Source of the DNA: Vibrio sp. 14G-20
Lineage (GTDB): Bacteria > Pseudomonadota > Gammaproteobacteria > Enterobacterales > Vibrionaceae
Length of the DNA stretch: 52,720 nt
Direction of reading: 5' to 3'
Assembly: GCF_026241515.1 (NCBI RefSeq)
Contig: NZ_JAPHPW010000027.1
Coordinates: 1 to 52,720, forward strand
Below the pieces are notes generated by a model that saw only the letters and a program-made list of their open reading frames with translations, was not told the origin of the DNA and did not search any database. Positions 23,826 through 31,998 of the stretch are shown one piece after another; the stretch's first letter is position 1; each line of letters begins with the position of its first letter. The translations under genes were made by a program, and so were the position numbers.

Positions 23826-24173
23826 CTTATTTTATTTTTAGGGCTATGTTTTATATGGGGTTTTACTAGAGGCGTTCAGTTTTATGCTGTGAATTAATTG
23901 TTGGCTATGTATACAAAATAAAGGCAAGGTTTGTGGCGATTGTGGAATTGTGTAAACGAGAGCAAATTCGTCATTTAGGTCTGAATGGGTGGTAGTTAGA
24001 GGTGAAAATGAACCGATCTTTTTCTTTATTCTACTGGGGAAGGTATAAAAAAGAGAAGTAAACACAGAGGCTTACTTCTCTCCCGTCTTGTTAACAAAAA
24101 GTTGTCAACAAAAAGATGCTAAAAGAAGGTTGGTAACAAACAATTGCCAGCGGTTCGTTAGATAGGTCGCTTG
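23826..24173. other. Intergenic region between gntR and xdhA
   Basis: It holds the looser operator copy at 23906-23917 and a strong terminator for gntR at 24045-24082. A 73-codon open frame at 23844-24065 (minus) has no family signal and overlaps both features, so it is not called as a gene. Confidence 0.6.
24045..24082 (-). terminator. Terminator of gntR
   Basis: On the minus strand, AGAGAAGTAA and TTACTTCTCT arms are followed by TTTTTTAT. Confidence 0.85.
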
Positions 24174-24908
24174 TTACGATTTGCTTTTAAGTAGATCTGA
24201 GAACACAACATGCAGATCACTAGACGCTGTGCTGCTGTCTAGGTTGAGCTTAGATCGGATGTGACTTAAATGTTCTTTCATTAAGTCAACCGCCTGTTCT
24301 TCATCGCCGGACTCAATGGCATCAAGCAACCCTTCGTGTTCATCCAAAGAACAGTTTGAGTGATTACCTGTTTCGTATTGAGCGATCAGCAGTGAGGTTT
24401 GCGACACTAGGCTGCGCTGGAAGGCAAGCAGTGGTGCGTTTTCTGCCATTTCTGCCAGTTTGATGTGGAACTCACCAGACAAACGTAATCCAGAGCCGTA
24501 GTCACCTTGGTCAAAGGCGCAGTTCTCTTTTGCGACCAATTTTCTGCACTCGTCGATTTGAGCTTTGGTTGCGTTTTTTACGGCAAGCTCTGTGATTGCA
24601 AGCTCCATAACTTCACGTGCTTTAAATATCTGTTTGGCTTCGTCTACCGTTGGTGCTGCAATCATGGCCCCTCGATTTGGACGGATCACCACAACTTGTT
24701 CTAAAGAGAGGCGCAACAAGGCACGGCGAATGATAGTGCGGCTAACGCCAAAGATTTCTGCTAGTGCTTCTTCGCTTAATTTGGTGGCTGGTGGCAGCCT
24801 TTGTTCTAGTATCGCGTCGAAGATATGGCAGTAAACAACATCGTCTTGAGTCTGGCCTGTTACTTTTGTTTTTACACCTTTGGAGACAGAATTTTTGAGA
24901 GCTGTCAT
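24174..24908 (-). CDS. GntR-family (FCD) regulator of the purine operon
   Basis: This 244-residue regulator has an N-terminal winged helix (LPPATKLSEEALAEIFGVSR, then TIIRRALLRLSLEQVVVIRP, NRGAMI) and a C-terminal FCD effector domain (residues 90-225, FKAREVMELAITELAVKNAT and SGEFHIKLAEMAENAPLLAF). FCD proteins usually sense a small organic ligand through a metal site. It sits upstream of the xdh operon on the same strand, and identical operator cores lie at both promoters. This makes it the likely controller of purine catabolism and of itself. The effector, perhaps a purine or urate pathway product, is inference. Confidence 0.88.
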   Translation of the reverse strand: MTALKNSVSKGVKTKVTGQTQDDVVYCHIFDAILEQRLPPATKLSEEALAEIFGVSRTIIRRALLRLSLEQVVVIRPNRGAMIAAPTVDEAKQIFKAREVMELAITELAVKNATKAQIDECRKLVAKENCAFDQGDYGSGLRLSGEFHIKLAEMAENAPLLAFQRSLVSQTSLLIAQYETGNHSNCSLDEHEGLLDAIESGDEEQAVDLMKEHLSHIRSKLNLDSSTASSDLHVVFSDLLKSKS

Positions 24909-24973
24909 AGAGATAAGGACCCTTGTTTAGTCGAGTTGGGTTGGTCGAGAATAATTCATGAGTGTTACTCTAT

Positions 24974-24997
24974 ATTGTATACATTTATCTATACAAT
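24974..24997 (-). promoter_or_regulatory. gntR promoter overlapped by its operator
   Basis: ATTGTATACA and TATACAAT repeats flank TTTATC. On the minus strand TTGTAT and TATAGA, 16 bp apart, would form the promoter, so bound regulator would block it. Autorepression is the simplest reading. Confidence 0.6.
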
Positions 24998-25101
24998 GCC
25001 ACCGGATGAAAGTGCGATGCACGCTTATTTGTTAATGACTTATAACATTTAGTTTGCAGTGAACTGTGTGCAATCTAAAGCTTTAAGCCATTCTTCTTGA
25101 A

Positions 25102-25788
25102 CTAGACGCGATTATCGCCACAGCTGTAGGCGACGATCTGGCTTATTTCACTCAGGGTACGACCTGATTGCTGCTGCCACTCGTTGAAAGCCTTACTTGC
25201 CGCGACTTGTGCTCGCTTGGTATTGCGACCGCTATCGACCACATCAGTGCTGCGTAGGTGCGCTTCCACGTCAGAAGATAAGATGAATGTGTCTTTGCCC
25301 ATTTGGCGCAAGGTGTAAGCACCTGTGTTACCACCTAATCGCTTGCCGTGTTTCTTCAGGTAATCCCACAGTTCTGTAATTCGCTCTGATGGCCAGTCGG
25401 CAACCATTTGTGAGAAGGAATCTGCCTCACGCTTGGCATTGTGGATCATCATTGCGTTGGCAGGGATGGTCATCACCTTAGTGAGGTGGCGAATAATGCG
25501 TGGATCTTGCGCTTTCTGCTCCCACATCTCATTCGGCAGCATCAGCATCTTTTCGATGTCGAACTCAAAGAACACTTCTTCAAATTGCGGCCATTTCTTC
25601 CTCACTACATTCCACGAAATACCACACTGGAATACCTTTTCGGTAAAGGCTGCTAGCCAACGGTCATCGGTGATTTGTGATAGCTGGGCTTGCGATAGAG
25701 GTGCTCGAACAATCTTTTCGAGCTCTGCTGCGCCACCTTTACGATGAGCTGCTCGTTGGTAAATGGTGTCGAATTTTTCTTGGGTCAT
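25102..25788 (-). CDS. DNA-3-methyladenine glycosylase I-like protein
   Basis: This 228-residue protein starts at the ATG at 25788; an upstream TTG is a weaker choice. It belongs to the Tag/HhH-GPD superfamily: DDRWLAAFTEKVFQCGISWN and VVRKKWPQFEEVFFEFDIEK match the conserved front of Tag-like enzymes that remove 3-methyladenine from DNA. It then has KRLGGNTGAYTLRQMGKDTF and SDVEAHLRSTDVVD. It differs from classical Tag, lacking the N-terminal zinc-site cysteine pattern, and resembles the 3-methyladenine glycosylase I family proteins common in Vibrio. It is followed on the minus strand by nothing from the same unit; gntR is separate. Three minus-strand genes lie upstream. Confidence 0.8.
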   Translation of the reverse strand: MTQEKFDTIYQRAAHRKGGAAELEKIVRAPLSQAQLSQITDDRWLAAFTEKVFQCGISWNVVRKKWPQFEEVFFEFDIEKMLMLPNEMWEQKAQDPRIIRHLTKVMTIPANAMMIHNAKREADSFSQMVADWPSERITELWDYLKKHGKRLGGNTGAYTLRQMGKDTFILSSDVEAHLRSTDVVDSGRNTKRAQVAASKAFNEWQQQSGRTLSEISQIVAYSCGDNRV

Positions 25789-25904
25789 GGAAGGTTCCAA
25801 ATTAATACGATTTTCTAAGATATAGGGTCGAATCTGGCAATTAAAACGATTCTGTTAACTAAAGTAAGTCTGTTAATTAAAACGAACAAGCCGACTAAAA
25901 CACG

Positions 25905-26420
25905 CTAGCTGAGCTTTAATTCCATTTGATACAGAGGCCAGGTGTTGCCATTGAATTCTTTGCATTTTGGTTCTTTGTCGACCACTTGAAAGCCCGCTTT
26001 GTCGTAGCAACGTTTTGCACCGATATTCTGTTGAAATACCGCCAAGCTGATTGTGGTGACATCAGGGATTTGTTTCGCAGCTTCTAATGCACTTTCTATC
26101 ATGGATTGCCCAAGCCCTTTGCCTCGTTGGTTTGGGTGAATAGCCACTCGGCAGAATCGAAGTTCACTGTCTGACATACGTTGAAACTCCATAAACCCGA
26201 TCAGTTCTGAGTTATTGCCGTTCGAACTCAGTTCAGAGAGAGCACTAGACACAGAGAAGGTATATAGCTCAACTTGAGGCTCTTGAGAACGTTCGATGAT
26301 GGAGGCGGCTTCTAACGGCCAACCAAATGTTCGTCCGCCCCATAGTACGTAGTCTTCGAGTGATGTGAACCAAGTGACGATCTCGTCGGCATCGGAGGCT
26401 TTAAAGCGGTTTATGTCCAT
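25905..26420 (-). CDS. GNAT-family N-acetyltransferase
   Basis: This 171-residue GNAT protein begins MDINRFKASDADEIVTWFTS. The acetyl-CoA-binding motif A is visible as RVAIHPNQRGKGLGQSMIES (residues 90-110), followed by NIGAKRCYDKAGFQVVDKEP, the motif B region. Substrate not predictable. ACAAGGATATG gives the start and ribosome-binding site. It lies in a run of minus-strand genes with the glycosylase and the HD protein. Confidence 0.88.
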   Translation of the reverse strand: MDINRFKASDADEIVTWFTSLEDYVLWGGRTFGWPLEAASIIERSQEPQVELYTFSVSSALSELSSNGNNSELIGFMEFQRMSDSELRFCRVAIHPNQRGKGLGQSMIESALEAAKQIPDVTTISLAVFQQNIGAKRCYDKAGFQVVDKEPKCKEFNGNTWPLYQMELKLS

Positions 26421-26462
26421 ATCCTTGTCTCTTCCTTATCGCGTGTCTCTTTTTCTAAACCG

Positions 26463-27089
26463 TTAAACTTCCGCACCCAACTGTTCAAGAAAGCCACGCA
26501 TGTAGTCGGTGCGCTTGTTGGCTTCTAACTTAGCAGATTCTGTATTCATGGTTTCTGCTAGCTTAAACAGCTTCACGTAGAAGTGGTCGACGCTGTAATG
26601 CTTGTCATCTAAGTCACGTTGGTTCGCAAACGGGTCTTCGTGATTATACAGCTCTGCGTTAAAGCTCTGACCCACGTACAGGCAGCGAGCAATGCCAATC
26701 GCACCGAGAGAATCAAGGCGATCGGCATCTTGGACTATCTGAGCTTCTAAGGTTTCAGGTGTGATGTTAGCGCTATAGCTGTGCGTGACAATGGCATGAT
26801 GGATCTCATCCAGATAGAGCGCGGGATAGTCGATAGACTTGAGGAAAGAGATCGCTTTGTCTGCTGCCATTTGCGAGCTTTGGGCTCTGTCTGGGTGGTT
26901 CTTAGGAAAGGTGAAGCAATCGTGAAGATAAGCGGCGGGTAAAACGACTTCAAGCTTAGCCTGTTCTTGTACACACAAAGCCTTAGCTGTTTTGACGACG
27001 CGCTTAATGTGGCTAATGTCGTGCGCGGCATCTTGTGTCATTTCTTGTTGTGCAAAATCAAGCAGTTGGTCTTCAAACTTTTCCTTCAC
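26463..27089 (-). CDS. HD-domain phosphohydrolase (YedJ-like)
   Basis: This 208-residue protein is similar in layout to E. coli YedJ. Metal-binding HD motifs: AAHDISHIKRVVKTAK, AAYLHDCFTFPKNHPD, HAIVTHSYSA and IVQDADRLDSLGAIGIARCL. A GTG at 27089 is preferred over the upstream ATG at 27134, because AGAAAGAGA lies before it and its length and first helix match YedJ. The upstream extension (VYIGRKRRV) looks untypical. Substrate unknown; a nucleotide or phosphate ester is likely. Confidence 0.85.
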   Translation of the reverse strand: MKEKFEDQLLDFAQQEMTQDAAHDISHIKRVVKTAKALCVQEQAKLEVVLPAAYLHDCFTFPKNHPDRAQSSQMAADKAISFLKSIDYPALYLDEIHHAIVTHSYSANITPETLEAQIVQDADRLDSLGAIGIARCLYVGQSFNAELYNHEDPFANQRDLDDKHYSVDHFYVKLFKLAETMNTESAKLEANKRTDYMRGFLEQLGAEV

Positions 27090-27204
27090 GCGTCTCTTTC
27101 TCCCTATGTAGACGTTAGCAACCTTGTTGATCACCTAAGCATTTATGTCACATCGACTTTAACAGTTTCAAGCGCGAGTTTTTATCTTTTATAAAAGGAA
27201 TGGC

Positions 27205-27231
27205 AACAAAAATACCGACTCTGTGAGTCGG
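27205..27231 (-). terminator. Terminator of the HAD gene
   Basis: CCGACT and AGTCGG arms around a five-base loop, followed on the minus strand by TATTTTTGT. Confidence 0.8.
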
Positions 27232-27301
27232 CTTAATAGAGAGGCTTGTCTACGTATTTTAGGACGAGACAGATAAAAGCATTATCAACGGTAGCGAGAG
27301 C

Positions 27302-27961
27302 CTAAGCTGCAGCTTGTTGAAGCTGTGCTAACACATCATGCAGAGAAGGGCTGATGGTGTGTCCAAGCGCTTTTACTTCGTCACATGGCTCTACTAAATC
27401 AGGGATCTGGAAACTGATCATGTTAGCTGCCATCGATGCGCGAATGCCATTGTTTGAATCTTCAAATGCTAGGCAGGTTTCAGGTGCAACACCTAGGCGC
27501 TCAGCCGCCAGCAAGTAAATCTCTGGGTGAGGCTTGCCGTGAGTCACTTCGCAGCCTGTGCTTAGTGAAGTGAAGTAAGAATCTAGGCCTGCTAGCTCAA
27601 GCTTCTTCTTGGCGATATCTAGCTGAGTGGAAGTTGCCACCGCGATTGGAATGTCATTTGACTTTAGCCATTCAAGCAGCTCGATCACGCCATCTTTTAC
27701 CGGGATCGCTTGGTTTTTAACAATTGCACTGTAGCGGGTGCGCCATTCATTATTCAGTGCTGGGTAGTCTAGGTTTTCACCGTAGCCATTTCGAAAAATC
27801 TGTTCGATGGTTTTTGCGTTACAGCCAATGATGCCAAGATAAACATCTTGCAAAAACGGAACACCTTGCGCGTGACATGCTTCTTCAAATACCTGCATAC
27901 AAAGTCGCTCGGTGTCAAGCAGCAGTCCATCCATATCAAAAATAGCAGCTTGAAAATTCAT
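27302..27961 (-). CDS. HAD-superfamily sugar-phosphatase-like hydrolase
   Basis: This 219-residue protein is of the HAD subfamily IA, beta-phosphoglucomutase-like group. Motif I FDMDGLLLDTE (residues 8-18) supplies the nucleophile Asp8 (DxD as D8 and D10). Motif II is VATSTQ (109-114), motif III has Lys in HGKPHPEIY, and motif IV is FEDSNNG. The cap domain lies between residues 20 and 85. It acts in the cytoplasm on a sugar phosphate or similar metabolite. Single-gene unit ending in a good terminator. Confidence 0.88.
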   Translation of the reverse strand: MNFQAAIFDMDGLLLDTERLCMQVFEEACHAQGVPFLQDVYLGIIGCNAKTIEQIFRNGYGENLDYPALNNEWRTRYSAIVKNQAIPVKDGVIELLEWLKSNDIPIAVATSTQLDIAKKKLELAGLDSYFTSLSTGCEVTHGKPHPEIYLLAAERLGVAPETCLAFEDSNNGIRASMAANMISFQIPDLVEPCDEVKALGHTISPSLHDVLAQLQQAAA

Positions 27962-28373
27962 ATCTGTGGTTCTTAATGTGTTGTCATCGTAAGGGCGGGT
28001 ATTTTGACACAGTGTTTTGGGATAGGCGAGTTAGAGTTCAGTAAAACAGCGATAATTGTATTACAAAATTTTAAGGGGACAGGCGCAATCCGTTATTGGC
28101 TTCTGAATGGGTGATAGCGTTTAGTTATGATATTTAAATTTTATAGATTCAGGCGTTCTAAAAGAAACAATGAACATCAGAATGCATAACAATCCTTGAG
28201 TTTCACCTGAGTGAAAAATTACATTTTCGATACTTAATCGCCCGTTATCGTGACCCTAATCTTATAAAAAACAATCCATTAAAACGCTCAATAATTGTGT
28301 GACATACCAATAAGTAAAGTACTGAACATACAGACAAAATATCACTAGTCCACATTTTTTAGCAGGGTTGCTT
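27962..28373. other. Intergenic region between HAD gene and dcu
   Basis: No gene seen. It holds TTTTAAGGGGACAGGCGC at 28067-28084, a REP/IS200-neighbourhood fragment similar in type to that at 2100, and the undefined promoter of the dicarboxylate transporter. No convincing FNR or CRP site was found by eye. Confidence 0.4.
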
Positions 28374-29702
28374 ATGTTGTATTTTGAGTTTCTATTTTTA
28401 CTTGTCGTTCTCTATATCGGTTCTCGGTATGGCGGTATTGGTCTAGGGGTTGTTTCTGGTATTGGTTTGGTGATTGAGGTCTTTATCTTCAAGATGCCGC
28501 CAACATCCCCACCTGTTACCGTAATGCTGATCATTCTCGCGGTGGTAACCTGTGCTTCGATCCTCGAAGCGGCCGGTGGCTTAAAATACATGCTCCAAGT
28601 GGCGGAAAGGGTACTAAGAAAGAACCCGAAACGCGTCACCTTGATAGCTCCGTTTGTGACTTACTCGATGACTTTTCTATTGGGTACTGGCCACGCGGTG
28701 TATTCCATTATGCCTATCATCGGTGATGTGGCATTGAAGAACGGGATTCGTCCTGAGCGTCCAATGGCAGCGGCTTCAGTCGCCTCGCAACTTGCGATTA
28801 CCGCATCGCCAATTTCGGCGGCAGTGGTGTACTACCTAGCACAACTTTCAGATATTCAACATTCCATTACTTTGCTTTCGATTCTGTTAGTAACGGTGCC
28901 TGCAACCTTGTTCGGTACGCTGTTACTTTCTCTGTACAGCTTGAAACGCGGTAAAGAACTGAACGACGATCCTGAATACCAAGCGCGTCTAAAAGATCCT
29001 GAGTGGAAAAAACGCATTGAAAGCACTACTGCGACTTCTTTGGATGAAGTTCTGCCTACTTCGGCTCGTAATGCGGTATTGATTTTCCTACTTTCAATTG
29101 TCGTGATTGTTATCGTGGCGATGGTACCTGAGATCAGAACCATCGTAGACGGCGACAAGCCAATCAAGATGTCGGTGATCATCCAAATGATGATGCTCTG
29201 CTTCGGCGGTATCATCTTGCTGGCAACCAAAACTGACCCTCGTGATGTACCAAATGGTGTGGTATTCAAATCGGGTATGGTGGCAGCAATTGCTATCTTC
29301 GGTATCGCTTGGATGTCGGATACTTACTTCCAATACGCAATGCCTCAGTTCAAATCTGGCATCGTGGAAATGGTAACCAACTACCCATGGACGTTCGCAC
29401 TAGCGCTATTCATCGTATCGGTTGTGGTGAACTCGCAAGCAGCAACGGCACGTATGATGTTACCTGTTGGCCTTGGCTTAGGATTAGATCCAGCACTGCT
29501 TATCGGTTTGATGCCAGCAGTTTACGGCTACTTCTTCATCCCGAACTATCCATCAGATATCGCAACGGTTAACTTTGATGTGTCTGGCACCACCAAGATT
29601 GGTAAGTGGTACTTCAATCACTCATTCATGTCGGTGGGTTTAATCGGAGTGGTCGGTGCATGTTGTTTAGGCTACGCACTGGCTCAGATTTTTATCGCTT
29701 AA
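28374..29702 (+). CDS. Anaerobic C4-dicarboxylate transporter (Dcu family)
   Basis: This 442-residue inner-membrane protein has about 10-12 hydrophobic helices. It starts at ATG 28374 (MLYFEFLFLLVVLYIGSRYG) with an upstream TTG rejected. Family markers: EAAGGLKYMLQVAERVLRKN (residues 62-81), GTGHAVYSIMPIIGDVALKN, NGIRPERPMAAASVASQLAI, and ATARMMLPVGLGLG near the end. DcuA/DcuB proteins exchange fumarate, malate, aspartate and succinate. The closer paralogue (DcuA or DcuB) cannot be settled by eye. Monocistronic, ending at a strong terminator. Confidence 0.9.
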   Translation: MLYFEFLFLLVVLYIGSRYGGIGLGVVSGIGLVIEVFIFKMPPTSPPVTVMLIILAVVTCASILEAAGGLKYMLQVAERVLRKNPKRVTLIAPFVTYSMTFLLGTGHAVYSIMPIIGDVALKNGIRPERPMAAASVASQLAITASPISAAVVYYLAQLSDIQHSITLLSILLVTVPATLFGTLLLSLYSLKRGKELNDDPEYQARLKDPEWKKRIESTTATSLDEVLPTSARNAVLIFLLSIVVIVIVAMVPEIRTIVDGDKPIKMSVIIQMMMLCFGGIILLATKTDPRDVPNGVVFKSGMVAAIAIFGIAWMSDTYFQYAMPQFKSGIVEMVTNYPWTFALALFIVSVVVNSQAATARMMLPVGLGLGLDPALLIGLMPAVYGYFFIPNYPSDIATVNFDVSGTTKIGKWYFNHSFMSVGLIGVVGACCLGYALAQIFIA

Positions 29703-29722
29703 TCTGTTAACTAAGTAAAACG

Positions 29723-29755
29723 AAAAACAGCGCCTATTTGGGCGCTGTTTTTGTT
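29723..29755 (+). terminator. Terminator of dcu
   Basis: AACAGCGCC and GGCGCTGTT arms followed by TTTGTTTG, 25 bp past the stop. Confidence 0.9.
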
Positions 29756-29813
29756 TGTTCTGTATTAATTCACTACTGTGCTTCGAAGTTAGGTTTCGAA
29801 CTAATAACCAATA

Positions 29814-30137
29814 TTAACGTGGCTCAAAAGCCAAAGACTGAATAGCTTCTTCGATCGTTAGGAAGTGGATCTTCATTAGGCACACTTCTGCTTTCTGGAA
29901 CTCGTGATTTCGAATCAGTTTGGTCACGCTTTCAATCGAATACTGGTCTGCTCGTTTCGCTAGAGACAGTTGGTTTGAGCTCGATTGAAGTGCGTAGCTG
30001 TCACCTTCAGAATCGATGAGGTAATCCTCTTCGCCCAAAATCATGTCTGAGCATTCGGCTTGAAAATCTTGTTCGGACGCGACGTAAATAAGCTCATCAT
30101 CACCGTCGAGTTTTACCAAAGATGGCCAACTGATCAT
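29814..30137 (-). CDS. DUF4144-family protein
   Basis: This 107-residue acidic protein begins MISWPSLVKLDGDDELIYVA and has the opening typical of DUF4144, a family of unknown function found in Vibrio. The C-terminal half is helical (SIESVTKLIRNHEFQKAEVC then LMKIHFLTIEEAIQSL). It is 99 bp downstream of the broken CLCA_X gene on the same strand. Confidence 0.75.
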   Translation of the reverse strand: MISWPSLVKLDGDDELIYVASEQDFQAECSDMILGEEDYLIDSEGDSYALQSSSNQLSLAKRADQYSIESVTKLIRNHEFQKAEVCLMKIHFLTIEEAIQSLAFEPR

Positions 30138-30236
30138 TACTGCCTCTAAATCATGGATGTTGAAGTTTGATTTCCGACTATAAACACTTTTCGTTGATGG
30201 ATCATCTCTAACCTCTAACCTCTAACGACTCGAAGG

Positions 30237-31079
30237 TTACTTACTTAAAGATCGGCCCAACGGCGCGAAGTAACCTTGCAGCGCTTGATAAATCTCTTTG
30301 CGATGCTTGAGGTCTGGATAGATAGGGAACATATCCGGCTTGGTCGTGCCATCGACTAAGTAAGAATTCTCGATATCTGAACAGGATTCAATCGTAGCTT
30401 CAAAGGCTCGCGCCATCATTTCTGTTGGTAGTGAGAAGTAACGAGCCGACGTTGCCTTGTCTGCAATGACACTGCGTGCAACGTAGTCGTGTTTATCTAG
30501 GTTGTTGTCACTGAGTAGTGTGGCATCGAATACAGACATCAAACTCTCGTTTAATGGATGAGGTCGCACCTTTCTATCGTGTAGCCAGCAGTCACTAGCA
30601 AACAAGATGTGTTTTCTTGGGCCTGAGGTATCACCAATCTCAAACGCCTTTTCGGCAATGTAGTGGTCAAATGCATGCCAGAACTCATGCGCTAACGCAC
30701 CAGCACCTGCGTTTTTAGCGAGGGCTAACTCTCTTTGGTTTGGCGCGTAGTGTGCTTGTACACCCTTTCTGCCACCACTGCCGAACGCCAAACCTAATGT
30801 GCCACGCAGGCCAATCGCTTCTGGTGGCAAAGCCAAGATGTAAGCCAAGTCGGCTAGCGAGTCGAATATCAGATTCGCAGCGAGCTCTTTCTCTTCTTTC
30901 GTCAGTCAAGCTCCCACACGAATGCTGCCCATACCGAAGGTCTGTTTGATGTCCATGAAAGACACCTGATCGCCATGCCGATAATCTGGGCCTTTGCGAG
31001 TCTTGTACTTAAAGTGAGTTAACTTCAAAAGAGTCCTTAGAAATGGCGGTAGATGTAGCTCAGATCGTTGTGTGCGCAC
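30237..31079 (-). pseudogene. CLCA_X-family gene with in-frame TGA
   Basis: From a GTG at 31079 the frame reads KYKTRKGPDYRHGDQVSFMD and FGMGSIRVGA, then TGA at 30908-30906. It continues without a shift as LTKEEKELAANLIFDSLADL, then YILALPPEAIGLRGTLGLAF to the stop at 30237. CLCA_X proteins have Trp at this position (GxWVTKEEQ pattern), so a TGG to TGA change explains it. The downstream part keeps the zinc-metallopeptidase-like motif ALAHEFWHAFDHY (HExxH variant HEFWH). An internal start at 30848 could give a 203-residue product, but without a good ribosome-binding site. The original protein would be about 280 residues. Function of the family is unknown. Could be a recent inactivation or a sequence error. 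Confidence 0.75.
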
Positions 31080-31130
31080 TGAGTTAAGCTGAGAAAGTTA
31101 ACACCTTTGTGACTAAATTACCGAACAAAA

Positions 31131-31820
31131 TTAGCTTAGATTGAGCTCACGAGCTTCCCATGAGGTTGGGTTTCCTTCACGAGTCAGCGGAAACAGAGAC
31201 TTGTCTGGTTTGGCATAACTTAAGCGGTGAAGCCTTTGAGTGACATGGTAGCTGTCTAGCCCTGAAATCGTGACTAAATCTAGCGCTTCTAAATCAAGGT
31301 AGCCATCCGGCATCACGGCACGTTTGGGTGCTTGAATCGTAATGACCTCTCCAATCAACATTTGCGTTTGATTGCTTTCAATCGATATCTGTTCTTTCAA
31401 AACTAACCCTATTTTGAGACTGCTTTCTAAAACAAATGGTGCGGGGAACATGTCGTCATAGTAAGGGGTGAGCCCGACGGCTTTGAATTCGGATGCCGAC
31501 TTTGGATAACGAGCCGAAGTTTGATGCGCTTTCTGAACAAAATCAGCGCCGATACTGTTGATGGTGAAGTGTCGAGTTTCTAGGATATTCTCTAATGTAT
31601 GGCGACGGCTTTCTGCTGGCCGAACTATGAAGCCAAACAAAGGTGGATTCGACCCTAGATGAACCACAGAGCTCACCACAGCAAGATTTTCTAACCCTTG
31701 TTTATCACACGTACCAATCAGGTTTGCGCTCTTGAACCCCGATAAGGAGTTAATTAAGCGAGCGCGCTCTCGCTGATCCATCGTTTGTATATCTTGTCTT
31801 GAAAGGGTCATATCCTTCAT
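31131..31820 (-). CDS. Flavin reductase-like FMN-binding split-barrel protein
   Basis: This 229-residue protein belongs to the flavin reductase-like family with an FMN-binding split barrel. Markers: LINSLSGFKSANLIGTCDKQ near residue 17, VVSSVVHLGSNPPLFGFIVR (residues 46-65) and the TINSIG segment (83-92). The start at 31820 has AGAAGAGAAG upstream; an alternative ATG is at 31811. The substrate may be free flavin or a protein-bound flavin. It is divergent from the ferric-reductase-like flavoprotein at 31999, and the two may share a role in flavin or iron redox chemistry. Confidence 0.8.
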   Translation of the reverse strand: MKDMTLSRQDIQTMDQRERARLINSLSGFKSANLIGTCDKQGLENLAVVSSVVHLGSNPPLFGFIVRPAESRRHTLENILETRHFTINSIGADFVQKAHQTSARYPKSASEFKAVGLTPYYDDMFPAPFVLESSLKIGLVLKEQISIESNQTQMLIGEVITIQAPKRAVMPDGYLDLEALDLVTISGLDSYHVTQRLHRLSYAKPDKSLFPLTREGNPTSWEARELNLS

Positions 31821-31998
31821 ATCTTCTCTTCTTCTCATTTTTGTTTTCGACGACTTGTTCACTAACCAAACCATATTTACGCGGAAGCCCCCTCTAACGA
31901 TCAGCTGAGCGTGTGCCTTTGCATAGATTTACGTATGTTGACGTCGCTTTACATCACGCAAGCTAAAGTAATGATGTCGTCTTTATGAGTGTTAAAAA

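Noticed and set aside
23844..24065. 73-codon open frame on the minus strand
   Set aside because: It overlaps the terminator of gntR and an operator copy, has no family signal and no good ribosome-binding site.
25007..25028. AAAGTGCGATGCAC near the gntR promoter, resembling the island palindrome
   Set aside because: The right arm has an insertion (CACGCTTAT) and the site is outside the island; it matches only half of the motif and may be chance.
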